From contig NC_013889.1 of NCBI RefSeq assembly GCF_000025545.1, forward strand, positions 1,605,501 to 1,669,500: DNA of 64,000 nt. The letters run 5' to 3'. Source of the stretch: Thioalkalivibrio sp. K90mix (GTDB taxonomy: Bacteria; Pseudomonadota; Gammaproteobacteria; Ectothiorhodospirales; Ectothiorhodospiraceae). Positions 37,158-46,637 of this stretch are shown here, piece after piece (the stretch's first letter is position 1; each line of letters opens with the position of its first letter). Under the pieces are notes generated by a model, which saw only the letters and a program-made list of their open reading frames with translations, ran no database searches and was not told the DNA's origin. The position numbers and the translations under genes are program-made.

Positions 37158-38120
37158 CTACCGCCGCAACGGCCCCACCGCCCGCCGCAACCCTTCATCC
37201 AGCGACACCGGCGGCGTCCACCCCAACACCTCCCGCGCCTTCGAAGCATCCACCTGCAACGACCCCAACAACCGCCGCGCCATCTCCCGCTTGCCCAGCG
37301 CCGCCGCCCCGGCCCGCAACATCCAAACCGGCACCGGCACCAACCGCGCCGGCCGCTCCAGTGCATCCCCCACCTTTCGCAACAACCCGGCCGTGGACAC
37401 ATCCTCCCCATCCGCCACCAGGAAGGTCTCCCCCGCCGCTGCCGGATGGTCCAGACACGTCACAATCAAATCCACCAGATTATCCAGCGCCACCAGACTG
37501 CGCCGGTTCTGCGTCACCGCACCCAGTGGCAATGGCACTCCCTTGTTCACCCAGCGCAGCAGGCTGCCGAAATTCGCCCCCACACCCGGCCCATACACCA
37601 GCGGTGGCCGGATGATCACCACCTCCAGCCCCGTCTCCGCACTCAGCGCCCGAAGCCCATCCTCTGCCTCGCGCTTGGACACACCGTAGGGGTCCTCCGG
37701 CGCCGACGCATCCGTCTCGCGGAACGGCTGCCGCGACGACGTATCCTCACCGTTCACCTTCACCGAGCTGACAAACACGAACCGCCGCACCCCGGCATCC
37801 GCCGCCTGGCGCGCCAACCTCAGCGTCCCTTCCACATTCACCCGCCGGAACGCCTCCAGCGGATCCGCCTCCGGCTCATCCATCACATGCACCCGCGCCG
37901 CCGCGTGCACCACCACCTCCACGCCCTGCAGCGCGCCGATCCAGTCCGCATCCGGACCAAGCGATGGCGTCACTGCCAGCTCCACACCCTCCGGCACCAA
38001 GACACTACGGCGGCGACAGCCCGCAACAGGAACGCACGGGCCCTCGCTCGCCAGCCTTTCGACCACGGCACCGCCCACAAACCCCGTCGCCCCGGTTACC
38101 AGTACACGCTCCACCATCAC
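37158..38120 (-). CDS. NAD-dependent epimerase/dehydratase (nucleotide-sugar SDR)
   Basis: A 320-residue extended SDR. The cofactor motif is VLVTGATGFVGGAVVERL, with VVHAAARVHVMDEPEADPLEAFRRVNVEGT, FVFVSSVKVNGED and the catalytic YGVSK (YxxxK), then IIRPPLVYGPGVGANF. This is the Gne/WbpV-like class that epimerises or modifies UDP-HexNAc for O-antigen or EPS. Its first 107 residues are close to the N-terminal part of the chimeric gene at 39168-40193. It is part of the polysaccharide cluster running on the minus strand. Confidence 0.88.
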   Translation of the reverse strand: MMVERVLVTGATGFVGGAVVERLASEGPCVPVAGCRRRSVLVPEGVELAVTPSLGPDADWIGALQGVEVVVHAAARVHVMDEPEADPLEAFRRVNVEGTLRLARQAADAGVRRFVFVSSVKVNGEDTSSRQPFRETDASAPEDPYGVSKREAEDGLRALSAETGLEVVIIRPPLVYGPGVGANFGSLLRWVNKGVPLPLGAVTQNRRSLVALDNLVDLIVTCLDHPAAAGETFLVADGEDVSTAGLLRKVGDALERPARLVPVPVWMLRAGAAALGKREMARRLLGSLQVDASKAREVLGWTPPVSLDEGLRRAVGPLRR

Positions 38121-38232
38121 TCAGCCCCGCATTGTGAGTACAAATCGCCCACCCCAGGCTTGCCACCTCCGCCACACTGATCCAAAATAGCCGGTGGAGG
38201 CTTTGTTGGCGGCGACGCTGGCATTGCCTTTT

Positions 38233-39141
38233 TCATTTTCCACTCGTTGAATCGCGCTCTTCGCGTGGTCGCAGATCGTCGATCACCGCAAAACTCCACA
38301 GCGGGTAACGCTGATCACCGTCTTCTCGCAAGGTTCTGAACCGCAAGTCGCAAACCTTTTCCGCCAGCCCCGACAACTCGCTTCGGGCCGACCGCGTCAT
38401 GGTGCCCACACGAACACCCCAGGCGACCAAATACGCCACGACATCCGCCAACTGAACCGCTGTCGTCAGATGGCTGTGCACGAAGAACGGCTCCGGAATC
38501 ACTCGGGCCGCACGCATCCGTCCCTTGGCCGTCTCCCGGAAATACCGAGCCATCTGGCCGAGCAAGATATGTGCCTGAACCTTCTCAAGCTCGTCGAAAA
38601 CCACCACGCCCATCCCGGCTCCGGACTGCTCCTCCAGAAAGTGGTAGTAGCGTTCGAACAGATACGCGTAGTCCTTACGGAGAAACTGTCCCTCGGGCCG
38701 TCGTGCGGCGCAGTCCACAATACTGGCGAAGGTGCGGACACGGTAACGCGCACAGATCTCCAACAAATGGTCCACGAAGGCGATTTTCGCCTGTGCCAGC
38801 GCCGTCAACTCCTTCCTCGTGGGCCCAGTGGCCCCGATATCCCCACGACGCTGAGCTTCCCCCTTCGTCAAACACGCACGGGCCAGCTCAGACCGCCGTT
38901 CGGGGGGAATGGGATCCATCTGCCCCGCCAACCGGAACGTCTTCCGTTTCAGTAGTTTTTTGCCCTTGAGCTCCAACTCGGCTGGAGTGATGCGCTGCCC
39001 GAAGAAACCTGTCTCCGCATCCTGAACTTCACAGACCAGATTCCACAGGTCCCGGTCCTCCACACACACTCCGGCCAGGACTTCATATGGCGAATCGCGC
39101 CGGTCCTGGCCGCTTTCATCCATGAAAAGCATAAAACTCAC
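38233..39141 (-). CDS. DUF3800 domain protein
   Basis: This 302-residue protein has the family signature at the start, MLFMDESGQDRRDSPYEVLAGVCV (DESG), and later IVDCAARRPEG, VVVFDELEKVQAHILLG and the final TTAVQLADVVAYLVAWGVR. DUF3800 has an RNase H-like fold with conserved acidic residues (D8, E9, D162-region and D-AY). It is often in accessory or defence DNA, and the function is unproven. It separates two polysaccharide genes, so it is probably an insertion in the cluster. Confidence 0.83.
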   Translation of the reverse strand: MSFMLFMDESGQDRRDSPYEVLAGVCVEDRDLWNLVCEVQDAETGFFGQRITPAELELKGKKLLKRKTFRLAGQMDPIPPERRSELARACLTKGEAQRRGDIGATGPTRKELTALAQAKIAFVDHLLEICARYRVRTFASIVDCAARRPEGQFLRKDYAYLFERYYHFLEEQSGAGMGVVVFDELEKVQAHILLGQMARYFRETAKGRMRAARVIPEPFFVHSHLTTAVQLADVVAYLVAWGVRVGTMTRSARSELSGLAEKVCDLRFRTLREDGDQRYPLWSFAVIDDLRPREERDSTSGK

Positions 39142-39167
39142 GCCCCATTCCTCCTCACTAAAAAGCC

Positions 39168-40193
39168 TCAGATATCCATTCCGACCCGCCTTGAACTCAA
39201 CAAGCGCCGATAAACCGCCATATGCGCGTCCACCACCTTCTCGATCGCGAACTCGCGTTCCGCGAACTCGCGCCCGGCCCGGCCCATGGCGCGGCGTTCC
39301 TCGGGATTCTCGATCAACCGCTGCAAGGCATCCGCCAGCGCCCCAGCATCGCGGATCGGTACCAGCAGCCCCGTCACACCATCCTCGATCGCATCACGGC
39401 AGCCCGGATGGTCCGTGGTCACAATCGGCCGCCCACACGCGGCTCCCTCAATCAACGTCTTCGGCAATCCCTCGCCATAGTACGAAGGCAAGCTCACCAC
39501 ATGCGCCTGGGCATACAGCTCCGGTACGTCCGAGCGATGCCCCATCACCTCGACCATGCCCTCCGCCGCCCATGCCTCAACCTGTTCCGCGGTAATGGAG
39601 TAGGGATTGCCTGGGTCCGGATCACCAATCAGCCAGAACCGCGCCGAAATGCCCCGCTCGCGCAACTTACGAGCCGCCGCCACGAACTCCTCGACACCCT
39701 TTTGCTGGAGCAACCGCGCCGCAAACGCGACGATCGGCACGCCCGGTACCTCATCCCGAAAGGGCATCTGGGCAAGGTCCACACCGGACCCCCGGATCAT
39801 CACCGCCTTTTCATCACGCAATCCCCCAGACCGGATCAGCGCCGCCTGGTCGTCCGTGTTCTGCAGGATGACCGCCTGGCGCGCCAGCCGCAGCGTGCCT
39901 TCCACATTCACCCGCCGGAACGCCTCCAGCGGATCGGTCTCCGGTTCATCCATCACATGTACGCGGGCCGCCGCATGCACCACGGCCTCCACGCCCTGCA
40001 GCGCGCCCCTCCAGTCCGCTTCCGGACCAAGCGACGGCGTTACCGCCTGCTCCACACCCGCCGGCACCGAAGCGCTGCGCCGACACCCCGCGACCGGCAC
40101 CAAGCAGCCCTCAGCCGCCAGCTTTCTTATCACAGCGCTACCCACAAAGCCCGTAGCGCCTGTTACCAGCACACTCTTGTCGCTCACGTTCAT
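39168..40193 (-). CDS. Chimera: epimerase N-terminus fused to a GT4 glycosyltransferase C-terminus
   Basis: Residues 1-107 (SVLVTGATGFVGSAVIRKLAAEG through EAFRRVNVEGTLRLARQA) are the N-terminal part of a sugar epimerase, near-identical in layout to the 37158-38120 protein. From residue 108 on the protein is a group 1 glycosyltransferase: VILQNTDDQAALIRSGGL, RGSGVDLAQMPF, VPIVAFAARLLQQKGVEEFV and SYYGEGLPKTLIEGAACGRPIVTT. The GT has lost its first 140-150 residues, and the epimerase lacks its YxxxK half. The frame is open throughout (341 residues), but a working enzyme is unlikely. The junction is near base 39872. Confidence 0.88.
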   Translation of the reverse strand: MNVSDKSVLVTGATGFVGSAVIRKLAAEGCLVPVAGCRRSASVPAGVEQAVTPSLGPEADWRGALQGVEAVVHAAARVHVMDEPETDPLEAFRRVNVEGTLRLARQAVILQNTDDQAALIRSGGLRDEKAVMIRGSGVDLAQMPFRDEVPGVPIVAFAARLLQQKGVEEFVAAARKLRERGISARFWLIGDPDPGNPYSITAEQVEAWAAEGMVEVMGHRSDVPELYAQAHVVSLPSYYGEGLPKTLIEGAACGRPIVTTDHPGCRDAIEDGVTGLLVPIRDAGALADALQRLIENPEERRAMGRAGREFAEREFAIEKVVDAHMAVYRRLLSSRRVGMDI

Positions 40194-40328
40194 CCTTCAA
40201 ACCAAACAATGCAGATCACGCCAGCGTATCACCCGCCATCGCAGATCCATCGACTCCCGCGACAGCCCTTCCCGCATACTTCCCACCCAAGGACCACACC
40301 CTCTTCCCCCCAAACGAGATAACGGCCC

Positions 40329-41492
40329 CTAGGCTCCACGCCTCGCAATGGCAGCCTGATACAACACACGATGCTTTGCTACGTTACTATCCGCCGAATA
40401 CAGCTCCTGGACCCTTTTCTGATTCGCGCGCCCCTTCGCGGCTCGCGCATCCACATCCATCGCATAGAACTTTATTTTTCCCACAAACTCGTCGGGCTCC
40501 CCCAAGATGCACCCGGCGTCATTCAGGACCTCAGACGGCCCCCCGCTATCCGTACTCAGCACGACACACCCCTCGCTCATGGCCTCAATCGCCGTTCTCC
40601 CGAACGACTCTGTCCCGGGCTTCGAAGTCATCACCAAAATATCCGTCGACCGAAAAAACTCCGCCATCTCTCCATGTGGCACGTTGACCTGCGCATTTAA
40701 GTCCTCCCCCAGCACAGCATGTGCATCGCTTAGAAAGCTTTCGGCCGCCCCTCGATCTCTCTCGTCCACGCAACCGACCGCCATTCGGAACTCCGCCGCC
40801 ACAGCCCCATCCGCCACCAAACGGCGGGCTATCTCGAGCGCCAGCGGCCAATCCTTCCATCCGCAGTAACGACCTGCAAAGCCAACCGTTATCTTGCCGG
40901 CCTGCCCCATCGGCCGCGCCATCCAAGCCCCGTCGCTCGACACCGCATTCTCAATCACCGCATATTCCGGCCTCGACCCCACCCTCGAGAGCGCATCCTC
41001 CCAGAGATACCGATTCCGATGCGTGGTGGCCACTAGCGTATCCACCACCGACAGAGACACCCGAAACAGCGCCCGTACCAGCGCCGAATATTTCGAATAT
41101 GTGCCCCGATCGGTGTGCACAAACGTGAACCGCTTTGGTATGAACCGCAACTTGATCGCAATACTAATCAGAAAGAGGCTCGCCTGCGCTTGCGTGTGCA
41201 CCACTTTTGCTTCAGTCCTGCGTAGGAACCTGATAACCTTCACGATATAATATAAAAGCTCTACTGGGCGCATCACCAGCGCCTTGATGCGCGTACGCCT
41301 CCCGATACCAATGCAACAAAATCCAAGATCACTCTTCGCCGCCCCGGGCTGAAGGACCGCCACCTGAAACTCATCCGACAGATTTTGCGCGATTATCTTT
41401 ATTGACTCCTGCTCCCCACCCACGGTCTCGACATTATTGTCGGTAACAATCAAGACCGTCTCCGAACACCCCCTAGACCCATAATTACTCAA
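40329..41492 (-). CDS. Glycosyltransferase family 4
   Basis: A 387-residue GT-B glycosyltransferase. The N-terminal domain has VLIVTDNNVETVGGEQESIKII. The C-terminal domain has KITVGFAGRYCGWKDWPLALEIARRL, the DILVMTSKPGTESFGRTAIEAMSEG motif (E-x7-E) and VVLSTDSGGPSEVL. It transfers a sugar from a nucleotide donor in polysaccharide synthesis. The start is TTG at 41492 with a strong AGGGAGG site, overlapping the stop of the small upstream ORF (TTGA). Codon use is less GC-rich than in housekeeping genes. Confidence 0.9.
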   Translation of the reverse strand: MSNYGSRGCSETVLIVTDNNVETVGGEQESIKIIAQNLSDEFQVAVLQPGAAKSDLGFCCIGIGRRTRIKALVMRPVELLYYIVKVIRFLRRTEAKVVHTQAQASLFLISIAIKLRFIPKRFTFVHTDRGTYSKYSALVRALFRVSLSVVDTLVATTHRNRYLWEDALSRVGSRPEYAVIENAVSSDGAWMARPMGQAGKITVGFAGRYCGWKDWPLALEIARRLVADGAVAAEFRMAVGCVDERDRGAAESFLSDAHAVLGEDLNAQVNVPHGEMAEFFRSTDILVMTSKPGTESFGRTAIEAMSEGCVVLSTDSGGPSEVLNDAGCILGEPDEFVGKIKFYAMDVDARAAKGRANQKRVQELYSADSNVAKHRVLYQAAIARRGA

Positions 41493-41692
41493 CCCTCCCT
41501 CCCTTCGCTCTTAAAAACACCGAAAACCACCCAAAGAGGAAGCCAGACCCCACTGGTTATAAACCAGACTTTCCAGGCTGCCCTAACACCATTAAAGGGT
41601 AACCCTATATAAAACATTGATCCCCTCAACGCTGACGACACTGCCCACATATAAAAATATTTATGCACGTTCACCCCTTGACTAGTAAGCAA
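41489..41692 (-). CDS. Small membrane ORF before the GT4 gene
   Basis: A 67-residue frame (MLTSQGVNVHKYFYMWAVSS, then ALRGSMFYIGLPFNGVRAAW, KVWFITSGVWLPLWVVFGVF, KSEGREG) with one or two hydrophobic helices. The stop overlaps the TTG of the GT4 gene, so it may couple translation. I do not recognise a family. It might be the C-terminal remnant of a larger membrane enzyme. AT-rich compared with the core genes. Confidence 0.4.
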   Translation of the reverse strand: MLTSQGVNVHKYFYMWAVSSALRGSMFYIGLPFNGVRAAWKVWFITSGVWLPLWVVFGVFKSEGREG

Positions 41693-41733
41693 GAACTAAC
41701 AGGCGATCGCTACATCGCATGGGCAATACGTTT

Positions 41734-42825
41734 CTAATGAAAAACCGAATGATATGGGATAGCATCATGGGAACCTATCCACAACGAATACCCAAACAAG
41801 ACCACATGGACAATCACCAAACCCCATAACAACAAAGCCCTTCCGCCCGAAAACAGCCTGCAAACTACCATAGGCCAGTACAACGTGCCTGCAATCCAAA
41901 AAAACCACCCAAGTCGACCGATAGCCCAAAACTGATAGGCAGCAATCAGCGTCACCACACCGAGGAAGAAAGCGTTTCTTATTACTATTTCGGCTATCCC
42001 TAGGTTACCCACCCGACGCCAAAAAACAATAACGAATAAGCCCGTCAAGATATACCAGACATACCCCAACCCAAAGCGATAATTCTCCAGTCGCTCCAAG
42101 ACCAATCCGGGGTAATGGCTATATGTTGTAGGAATGACGGCGGGGATCCACTCCAGAAATGACGAAGCAAGTACCTTCTGGGTGGACAAAAGGACGGCTA
42201 CGGCAAATAAGGCTCCGACCACAACGAGGCCCCAGTCACGCCGCAAAATCCAGTAGAAAGGGAGCATCAGCAATGCGGTATAGTGAAAACCGGCGGACAC
42301 TATCCCGCCGGCAATCCATAATGCTGGCTTCCTGCTCCATACAGCAGGAAGCAGGAAGAACATCAGGGCGATGGCGACCACAAAACGAACGGCATTCGTG
42401 GCGAGGAAGGGATAGGTCATTCCAAAGAGCAAGACGATGCTGAACCATGGCAGGTCGCTGGTATGCAGCACGCGCCAGATTACAAGGACCGTTGCAAGCG
42501 CGGCAGCAACGCCAAAAACGAACGCGACACCCCAGTCGCCCAAAGGTGTCGCTGCTAGATTCAACAAGGCATAGAGAGGTTCGTAGCGCATGCCCGCTTC
42601 ACCATCACGGAATGCGTTGTATATCCGCACATATGCATCGTAGTCGGTTCCAACGTCGGTCCGAAACGCAAGTAGCAACACGAGCGGTGCGCTGGCAACC
42701 ATACCAAGAAAAAGGACTGGTCCTGAAAGCTGCCGGTTCGGAGGGAGTGCTGCCCGCCCGCAGCGCGATCCAAGTGCGAAAGAAACAAACAGCGCCCAGC
42801 ACAAGGAAAAAACGTAAGGAAGCAT
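41734..42825 (-). CDS. EpsG-family polysaccharide polymerase-like membrane protein
   Basis: A 363-residue protein with about ten hydrophobic helices. It has the EpsG signature LLLAFRTDVGTDYDAYVRIYN, followed by EPLYALLNLAA and later FHYTALLMLPFYWIL. EpsG proteins are Wzy-like candidates for polymerising EPS repeats at the inner membrane. It fits the cluster, which also has a Wzx flippase and a Wzz regulator. GC is lower than in the core genes, as usual for polymerase genes. It is followed downstream by the GT4 gene. Confidence 0.85.
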   Translation of the reverse strand: MLPYVFSLCWALFVSFALGSRCGRAALPPNRQLSGPVLFLGMVASAPLVLLLAFRTDVGTDYDAYVRIYNAFRDGEAGMRYEPLYALLNLAATPLGDWGVAFVFGVAAALATVLVIWRVLHTSDLPWFSIVLLFGMTYPFLATNAVRFVVAIALMFFLLPAVWSRKPALWIAGGIVSAGFHYTALLMLPFYWILRRDWGLVVVGALFAVAVLLSTQKVLASSFLEWIPAVIPTTYSHYPGLVLERLENYRFGLGYVWYILTGLFVIVFWRRVGNLGIAEIVIRNAFFLGVVTLIAAYQFWAIGRLGWFFWIAGTLYWPMVVCRLFSGGRALLLWGLVIVHVVLFGYSLWIGSHDAIPYHSVFH

Positions 42826-42880
42826 CGGTCAATCCACCATCAAGCGTACGTTGACCGATAGGGCTCCGAAATCGCGTCTC

Positions 42881-43831
42881 TCAACGATGCCCCCGAGACG
42901 ACTCAGCTGCTTTTTTCTCTGCCCGGTCGGCTTGACGCCCGACCACGAAATTCTTCCACCTGCCGAACTGGAATACGCGAAACACATCAATACGCATGTC
43001 GGAGGTCAGGCACAGCCACCACGTACGGAATGCCGTTCGCGGGCCATACGAAAATGATGCCACCATCCAGCCGGTCGCCGACGGAATGTCCTTTATCCCC
43101 AACGCCTTCAAGGCTGATGCCAGCCGTGCCTTCACACCGACACGCACCAGGAACGCCTCTGGGCTGGGGTTGGAAGTCAGGCTTTTTGGGCGGCGATGGA
43201 TCCGGTAGACCGTAACCGGCTGCACCCGCACATGCCGCGCCTGTACAGCCGCCAATACGTTAAACACCACATCGTTGCTGACGGGGGTCTCCTCGAACCT
43301 CACCCCGCATTTATCGATAAAAACTCGGGAATAAACCTTCGCCACCGGCACGACGTGCCCAACCCGAAGCTGGCTCAAGTTCCGATCGGAGGGATCATCA
43401 TGATACTCCATACACAGAGCATTGAGGCGATCCGCTCGATTCGAGGGCGAGCCGTCGACCTCTTGAACCGCGTCGGCCAAAAAGTACACTAAGTCGTCTT
43501 CGTCACCGACGTGCTCATCGAACCGCTCGAACGCCCCAGGAAGGAATTCATCATCAGAGTCCGAGAATAAGAGGCGATCTCCCCGGGCATGATCCAGTCC
43601 GATGTTGCGCGCCGCGCCGGCGCCGGCATTACGTGGTGTCGACAGCCAAGTCACCATCGACCAGCGAGACTTCACCACCTCCAGCGCTGGCTGGTTGGGG
43701 CTGCAGTCGTCAACCACAAGCACTTCCAGGTCCCGACGGGCGACAGGAATCGTGAGAAGCAAGCGTTCCAGGCGATCGGCATCGTTGAAATGAGGAATGA
43801 TCACTGAATAGCGCATAGATTGACTTGTCAT
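42881..43831 (-). CDS. Family 2 glycosyltransferase A
   Basis: A 316-residue GT-A protein with YSVIIPHFNDADRLERLLLTIPVARRDLEVLVVDDCS at the N-terminus, LSTPRNAGAGAARNIGLDHARGDRLLFSDSDDEFLPGAF (the DSD metal site) and DRNLSQLRVGHVVPVAKVYSR. It is a close paralogue of the upstream gene (43828-44763), pointing to a tandem duplication. The ATG at 43831 overlaps the upstream stop (ATGA). The acceptor and donor are unknown. Confidence 0.9.
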   Translation of the reverse strand: MTSQSMRYSVIIPHFNDADRLERLLLTIPVARRDLEVLVVDDCSPNQPALEVVKSRWSMVTWLSTPRNAGAGAARNIGLDHARGDRLLFSDSDDEFLPGAFERFDEHVGDEDDLVYFLADAVQEVDGSPSNRADRLNALCMEYHDDPSDRNLSQLRVGHVVPVAKVYSRVFIDKCGVRFEETPVSNDVVFNVLAAVQARHVRVQPVTVYRIHRRPKSLTSNPSPEAFLVRVGVKARLASALKALGIKDIPSATGWMVASFSYGPRTAFRTWWLCLTSDMRIDVFRVFQFGRWKNFVVGRQADRAEKKAAESSRGHR

Positions 43832-44763
43832 GTTCGGATCCGACGCTGTTCACGGCGATCGCGCTTCACCCTTCGCAAGAACTCCCGTATCTCGTCCGGG
43901 GACAGCTGACGGATGGTTGGCCAAAGTAAGCCACCCGCCAGCGTTTCCCTCACAACGCATACGAACGCACGAGGACCTTTTATTAGGCCCCGGTAAAGGT
44001 AGCCCGCGGCGTGCATGCGACCAGGCGTCCCCAAGGCCGCCAGACGGCGGTTCAAGCGCGACAATACACGGATACGCTCCAGCATTGACGACAGACTCTC
44101 ATCAGCAGTCAAGCTGTCCGCCCGTCGGAAGACCCGGTAGATCTTTTCTGGGACAACGGTCACCGAACCGGCTTGTACAGAGGCGAGCACATTGAAGCCC
44201 ACATCGTTACTTACCCGAGTCTCATCGAACGTCAGCCCGCGCTCCTCAACAAAACGCCGTGAATAGACCTTTGCCCAAGGAACAACATGCCCAAAGCGGA
44301 GTCGTTCGAGGTTCGATTTAGACGGTTCGTCAAAGTAACCCCTGCACAATTCGTTGGCCCGAATGGCGCGACTCGATGGCGTCCCGTCTACTTCCTGAAC
44401 CGCCTCCGCCAGGAAATACACAAGCTCGTCGTCCGCCCGAAGCACCCGGTCGAAGGTCTCGAAGGCACCCGGCAGAAACTCGTCGTCTGAATCCGCAAAC
44501 ACCAGCCAGCGACCACGCGCAGCATCCAGCCCCACGTTGCGGGCAATCCCCGCCCCGCCATTCTCGGGTGTCGAAAGCCACTGCACCCGCGGCCAGTGCG
44601 CACGCACCGTATCCAGAGCGCTCTGATCAGGGGTGCAATCGTCCACCACGATGACCTCAACGTCCTCCCGCGCCACCGGAACCGAACACAACAACCGCTC
44701 CAGACGAACCGGATCGTTGAAATGCGGGATGATAAGGGAATAGGTCGGTTGCATCGCGCTCAT
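43828..44763 (-). CDS. Family 2 glycosyltransferase B
   Basis: A 311-residue GT-A protein with YSLIIPHFNDPVRLERLLCSVPVAREDVEVIVVDDCT, STPENGGAGIARNVGLDAARGRWLVFADSDDEFLPGAFETF and FGHVVPWAKVYSRRFVEERGL. It is the paralogue of the downstream GT2 and overlaps it by 4 bases. It is presumably the next enzyme of the EPS repeat assembly. Bases 44764-44993 upstream of it contain no gene I can recognise. Confidence 0.9.
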   Translation of the reverse strand: MSAMQPTYSLIIPHFNDPVRLERLLCSVPVAREDVEVIVVDDCTPDQSALDTVRAHWPRVQWLSTPENGGAGIARNVGLDAARGRWLVFADSDDEFLPGAFETFDRVLRADDELVYFLAEAVQEVDGTPSSRAIRANELCRGYFDEPSKSNLERLRFGHVVPWAKVYSRRFVEERGLTFDETRVSNDVGFNVLASVQAGSVTVVPEKIYRVFRRADSLTADESLSSMLERIRVLSRLNRRLAALGTPGRMHAAGYLYRGLIKGPRAFVCVVRETLAGGLLWPTIRQLSPDEIREFLRRVKRDRREQRRIRT

Positions 44764-44993
44764 GCCTTATCGGTTTCCAGATTGTTGGTGTCGGCCGGCG
44801 TCATTGTGCGCATCCTGCACGAGTGCGGGCATCGAGCACACCACACGCTTAGCCGGGAATCCGGCCCAATGGGCCCCAGACCATCTACGGGAGGGCGAAC
44901 TCGGCTCGGACCTCGCTCGGACACGGCAGCCTGGATGACCCTGCACGGGTTAATAACTGATCATTGATGATGAAAGGGGATTTGGACCAGGCC

Positions 44994-46268
44994 CTACAGG
45001 CGAATATCCGCCTCTCCCTTCGGTAACAGGTATTTCAGGTCGTACAGCACATGCGGGTCACGGCCGAAGGCGCGGATGCCCTGCGCGCCCAGCTCGCGGA
45101 ACTCGCGATGGGCCACCGCCACCACGATTGCGTCGTAGGCGCCACCTTCCGGTTCCGCGATGGGAACGATGTCCAGCTCGTGCTCGGCCTCTGCCGGGTT
45201 TACCCAAGGGTCAAATGCGTCCACCGCCAGCCCATAGCTCTCCAGCTCGCGTACCACATCAACCGCCCGGCTGTTACGCAGATCCGGAGTGTTCTCCTTG
45301 AACGTGAGTCCCATCACCAGCACGCGCCCACCTTGCACGCGTGTACCCTTGCGCATCATCGCCTTCACCAACTCGCCCACCACATACGCGCCCATGCCGT
45401 CGTTCAGCCGCCGCCCGGCCAGGATAATCTCCGGGTGATGCCCGATCTGCTGCGCCTTATGCGTGAGGTAGTACGGATCCACCCCGATACAATGGCCACC
45501 CACCAGTCCGGGACGGAACGGGAGAAAATTCCACTTCGAACCAGCCGCCTCCAGAACCTCCTGTGTATCGATCCCCAAGCGGTTGAACAGAATCGCCAGC
45601 TCATTGATCAGCGCGATGTTCACATCCCGCTGCGTGTTCTCGATCACCTTGGCTGCCTCCGCCACTCGGATACTGCTGGCCCTGTATGTGCCGGCTGTGA
45701 TCACCTCGCGATAGAGCGCATCCACAAACTCCGCGACCTCCGGCGTAGAACCGGACGTCACCTTCTGGATCGTGGTCACGCGGTGTTCCCGGTCACCCGG
45801 ATTCACCCGCTCGGGGCTGTAGCCGGCGAAAAAGTCCCGATTGTACGTGAGCCCCGAGACCCGCTCCACGACCGGGATGCAGTCTTCCTCAGTCGCGCCC
45901 GGGTAAACCGTAGACTCATAAACCACCACGCCCCCCGGCGAAAGTGCACGTCCAACCGTCTCACTAGCTGCCAGCAGCGGGCCCAAATCCGGGCGCCGGT
46001 GGGAATCGATGGGGGTAGGCACCGTCACGATAAACACGTTGCACTCCGCCAGCGCCGCCGCATCGTCCGTTACCCGCAGATGCTCCGCCGCCGTCAGTTC
46101 CCCGTCGGGCACCTCCAGCGTGTCGTCATGCCCCGCCCTCAGCGCAGCCACCCGCGCCGCGTTCACGTCGAACCCCACCACCGGGCGCTTCGCACCAAAA
46201 GCCACTGCCAGCGGAAGGCCGACGTAGCCCAGGCCGATCACCGCAATTTTCCCTTCGCCAACAGCCAT
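44994..46268 (-). CDS. UDP-HexNAc 6-dehydrogenase (WbpO/TviB type)
   Basis: About 424 residues. NAD motif [39 protein letters not shown], the [12 protein letters not shown] loop, [38 protein letters not shown], and the active-site [20 protein letters not shown] with Cys. It oxidises UDP-GlcNAc or UDP-GalNAc to the uronic acid, as TviB does in Vi antigen synthesis. It lies at the start of the minus-strand glycosyltransferase run. A second, Ugd-type dehydrogenase is at 61955. Confidence 0.92.
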   Translation of the reverse strand: MAVGEGKIAVIGLGYVGLPLAVAFGAKRPVVGFDVNAARVAALRAGHDDTLEVPDGELTAAEHLRVTDDAAALAECNVFIVTVPTPIDSHRRPDLGPLLAASETVGRALSPGGVVVYESTVYPGATEEDCIPVVERVSGLTYNRDFFAGYSPERVNPGDREHRVTTIQKVTSGSTPEVAEFVDALYREVITAGTYRASSIRVAEAAKVIENTQRDVNIALINELAILFNRLGIDTQEVLEAAGSKWNFLPFRPGLVGGHCIGVDPYYLTHKAQQIGHHPEIILAGRRLNDGMGAYVVGELVKAMMRKGTRVQGGRVLVMGLTFKENTPDLRNSRAVDVVRELESYGLAVDAFDPWVNPAEAEHELDIVPIAEPEGGAYDAIVVAVAHREFRELGAQGIRAFGRDPHVLYDLKYLLPKGEADIRL

Positions 46269-46355
46269 CAATCACCCTGATAATAAAAAACGCCAAGTTT
46301 TATAAATAATAACGAGGGACAAGCCCTCAATCTATGCAAAAACATAAGGAAAACA

Positions 46356-46586
46356 ATGAATCGATACAACCGCAAACTCGAAATCGACTACGATCACTTC
46401 ACTTACGACTGCAGAAGCGGAAATTACTACCTATACAAGGAATCTATAGACAAGACTCTGACGGACGGATTGGTTTTGGAATTAATAGTAAGCAACAAGA
46501 ACACCCAAACCAGCACGGTCATGACCCAGTTTCACAGCATTGCAGCCCTGATGGTCTGGGTCCAAAAACTTGAGTCCATGCCTTGA
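46356..46586 (+). CDS. Small AT-rich hypothetical protein
   Basis: A 76-residue frame (MNRYNRKLEIDYDHFTYDCR, then SGNYYLYKESIDKTLTDGLV, LELIVSNKNTQTSTVMTQFH) with base composition far from the surroundings, suggesting recent transfer. AAGGAAAA lies before the ATG. No family recognised. It lies alone between the dehydrogenase and the RAYT array. Confidence 0.5.
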   Translation: MNRYNRKLEIDYDHFTYDCRSGNYYLYKESIDKTLTDGLVLELIVSNKNTQTSTVMTQFHSIAALMVWVQKLESMP

Positions 46587-46637
46587 CAACTAGAACGTCA
46601 ACCAGAATAAATCGTAAACTGGGACAGATTTATTATC

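Noticed and set aside
36844-37689. 281-codon plus-strand ORF over the IS110 leader and epimerase
   Set aside because: It crosses the IS boundary and is antisense to the epimerase, so it cannot be an ancestral gene.
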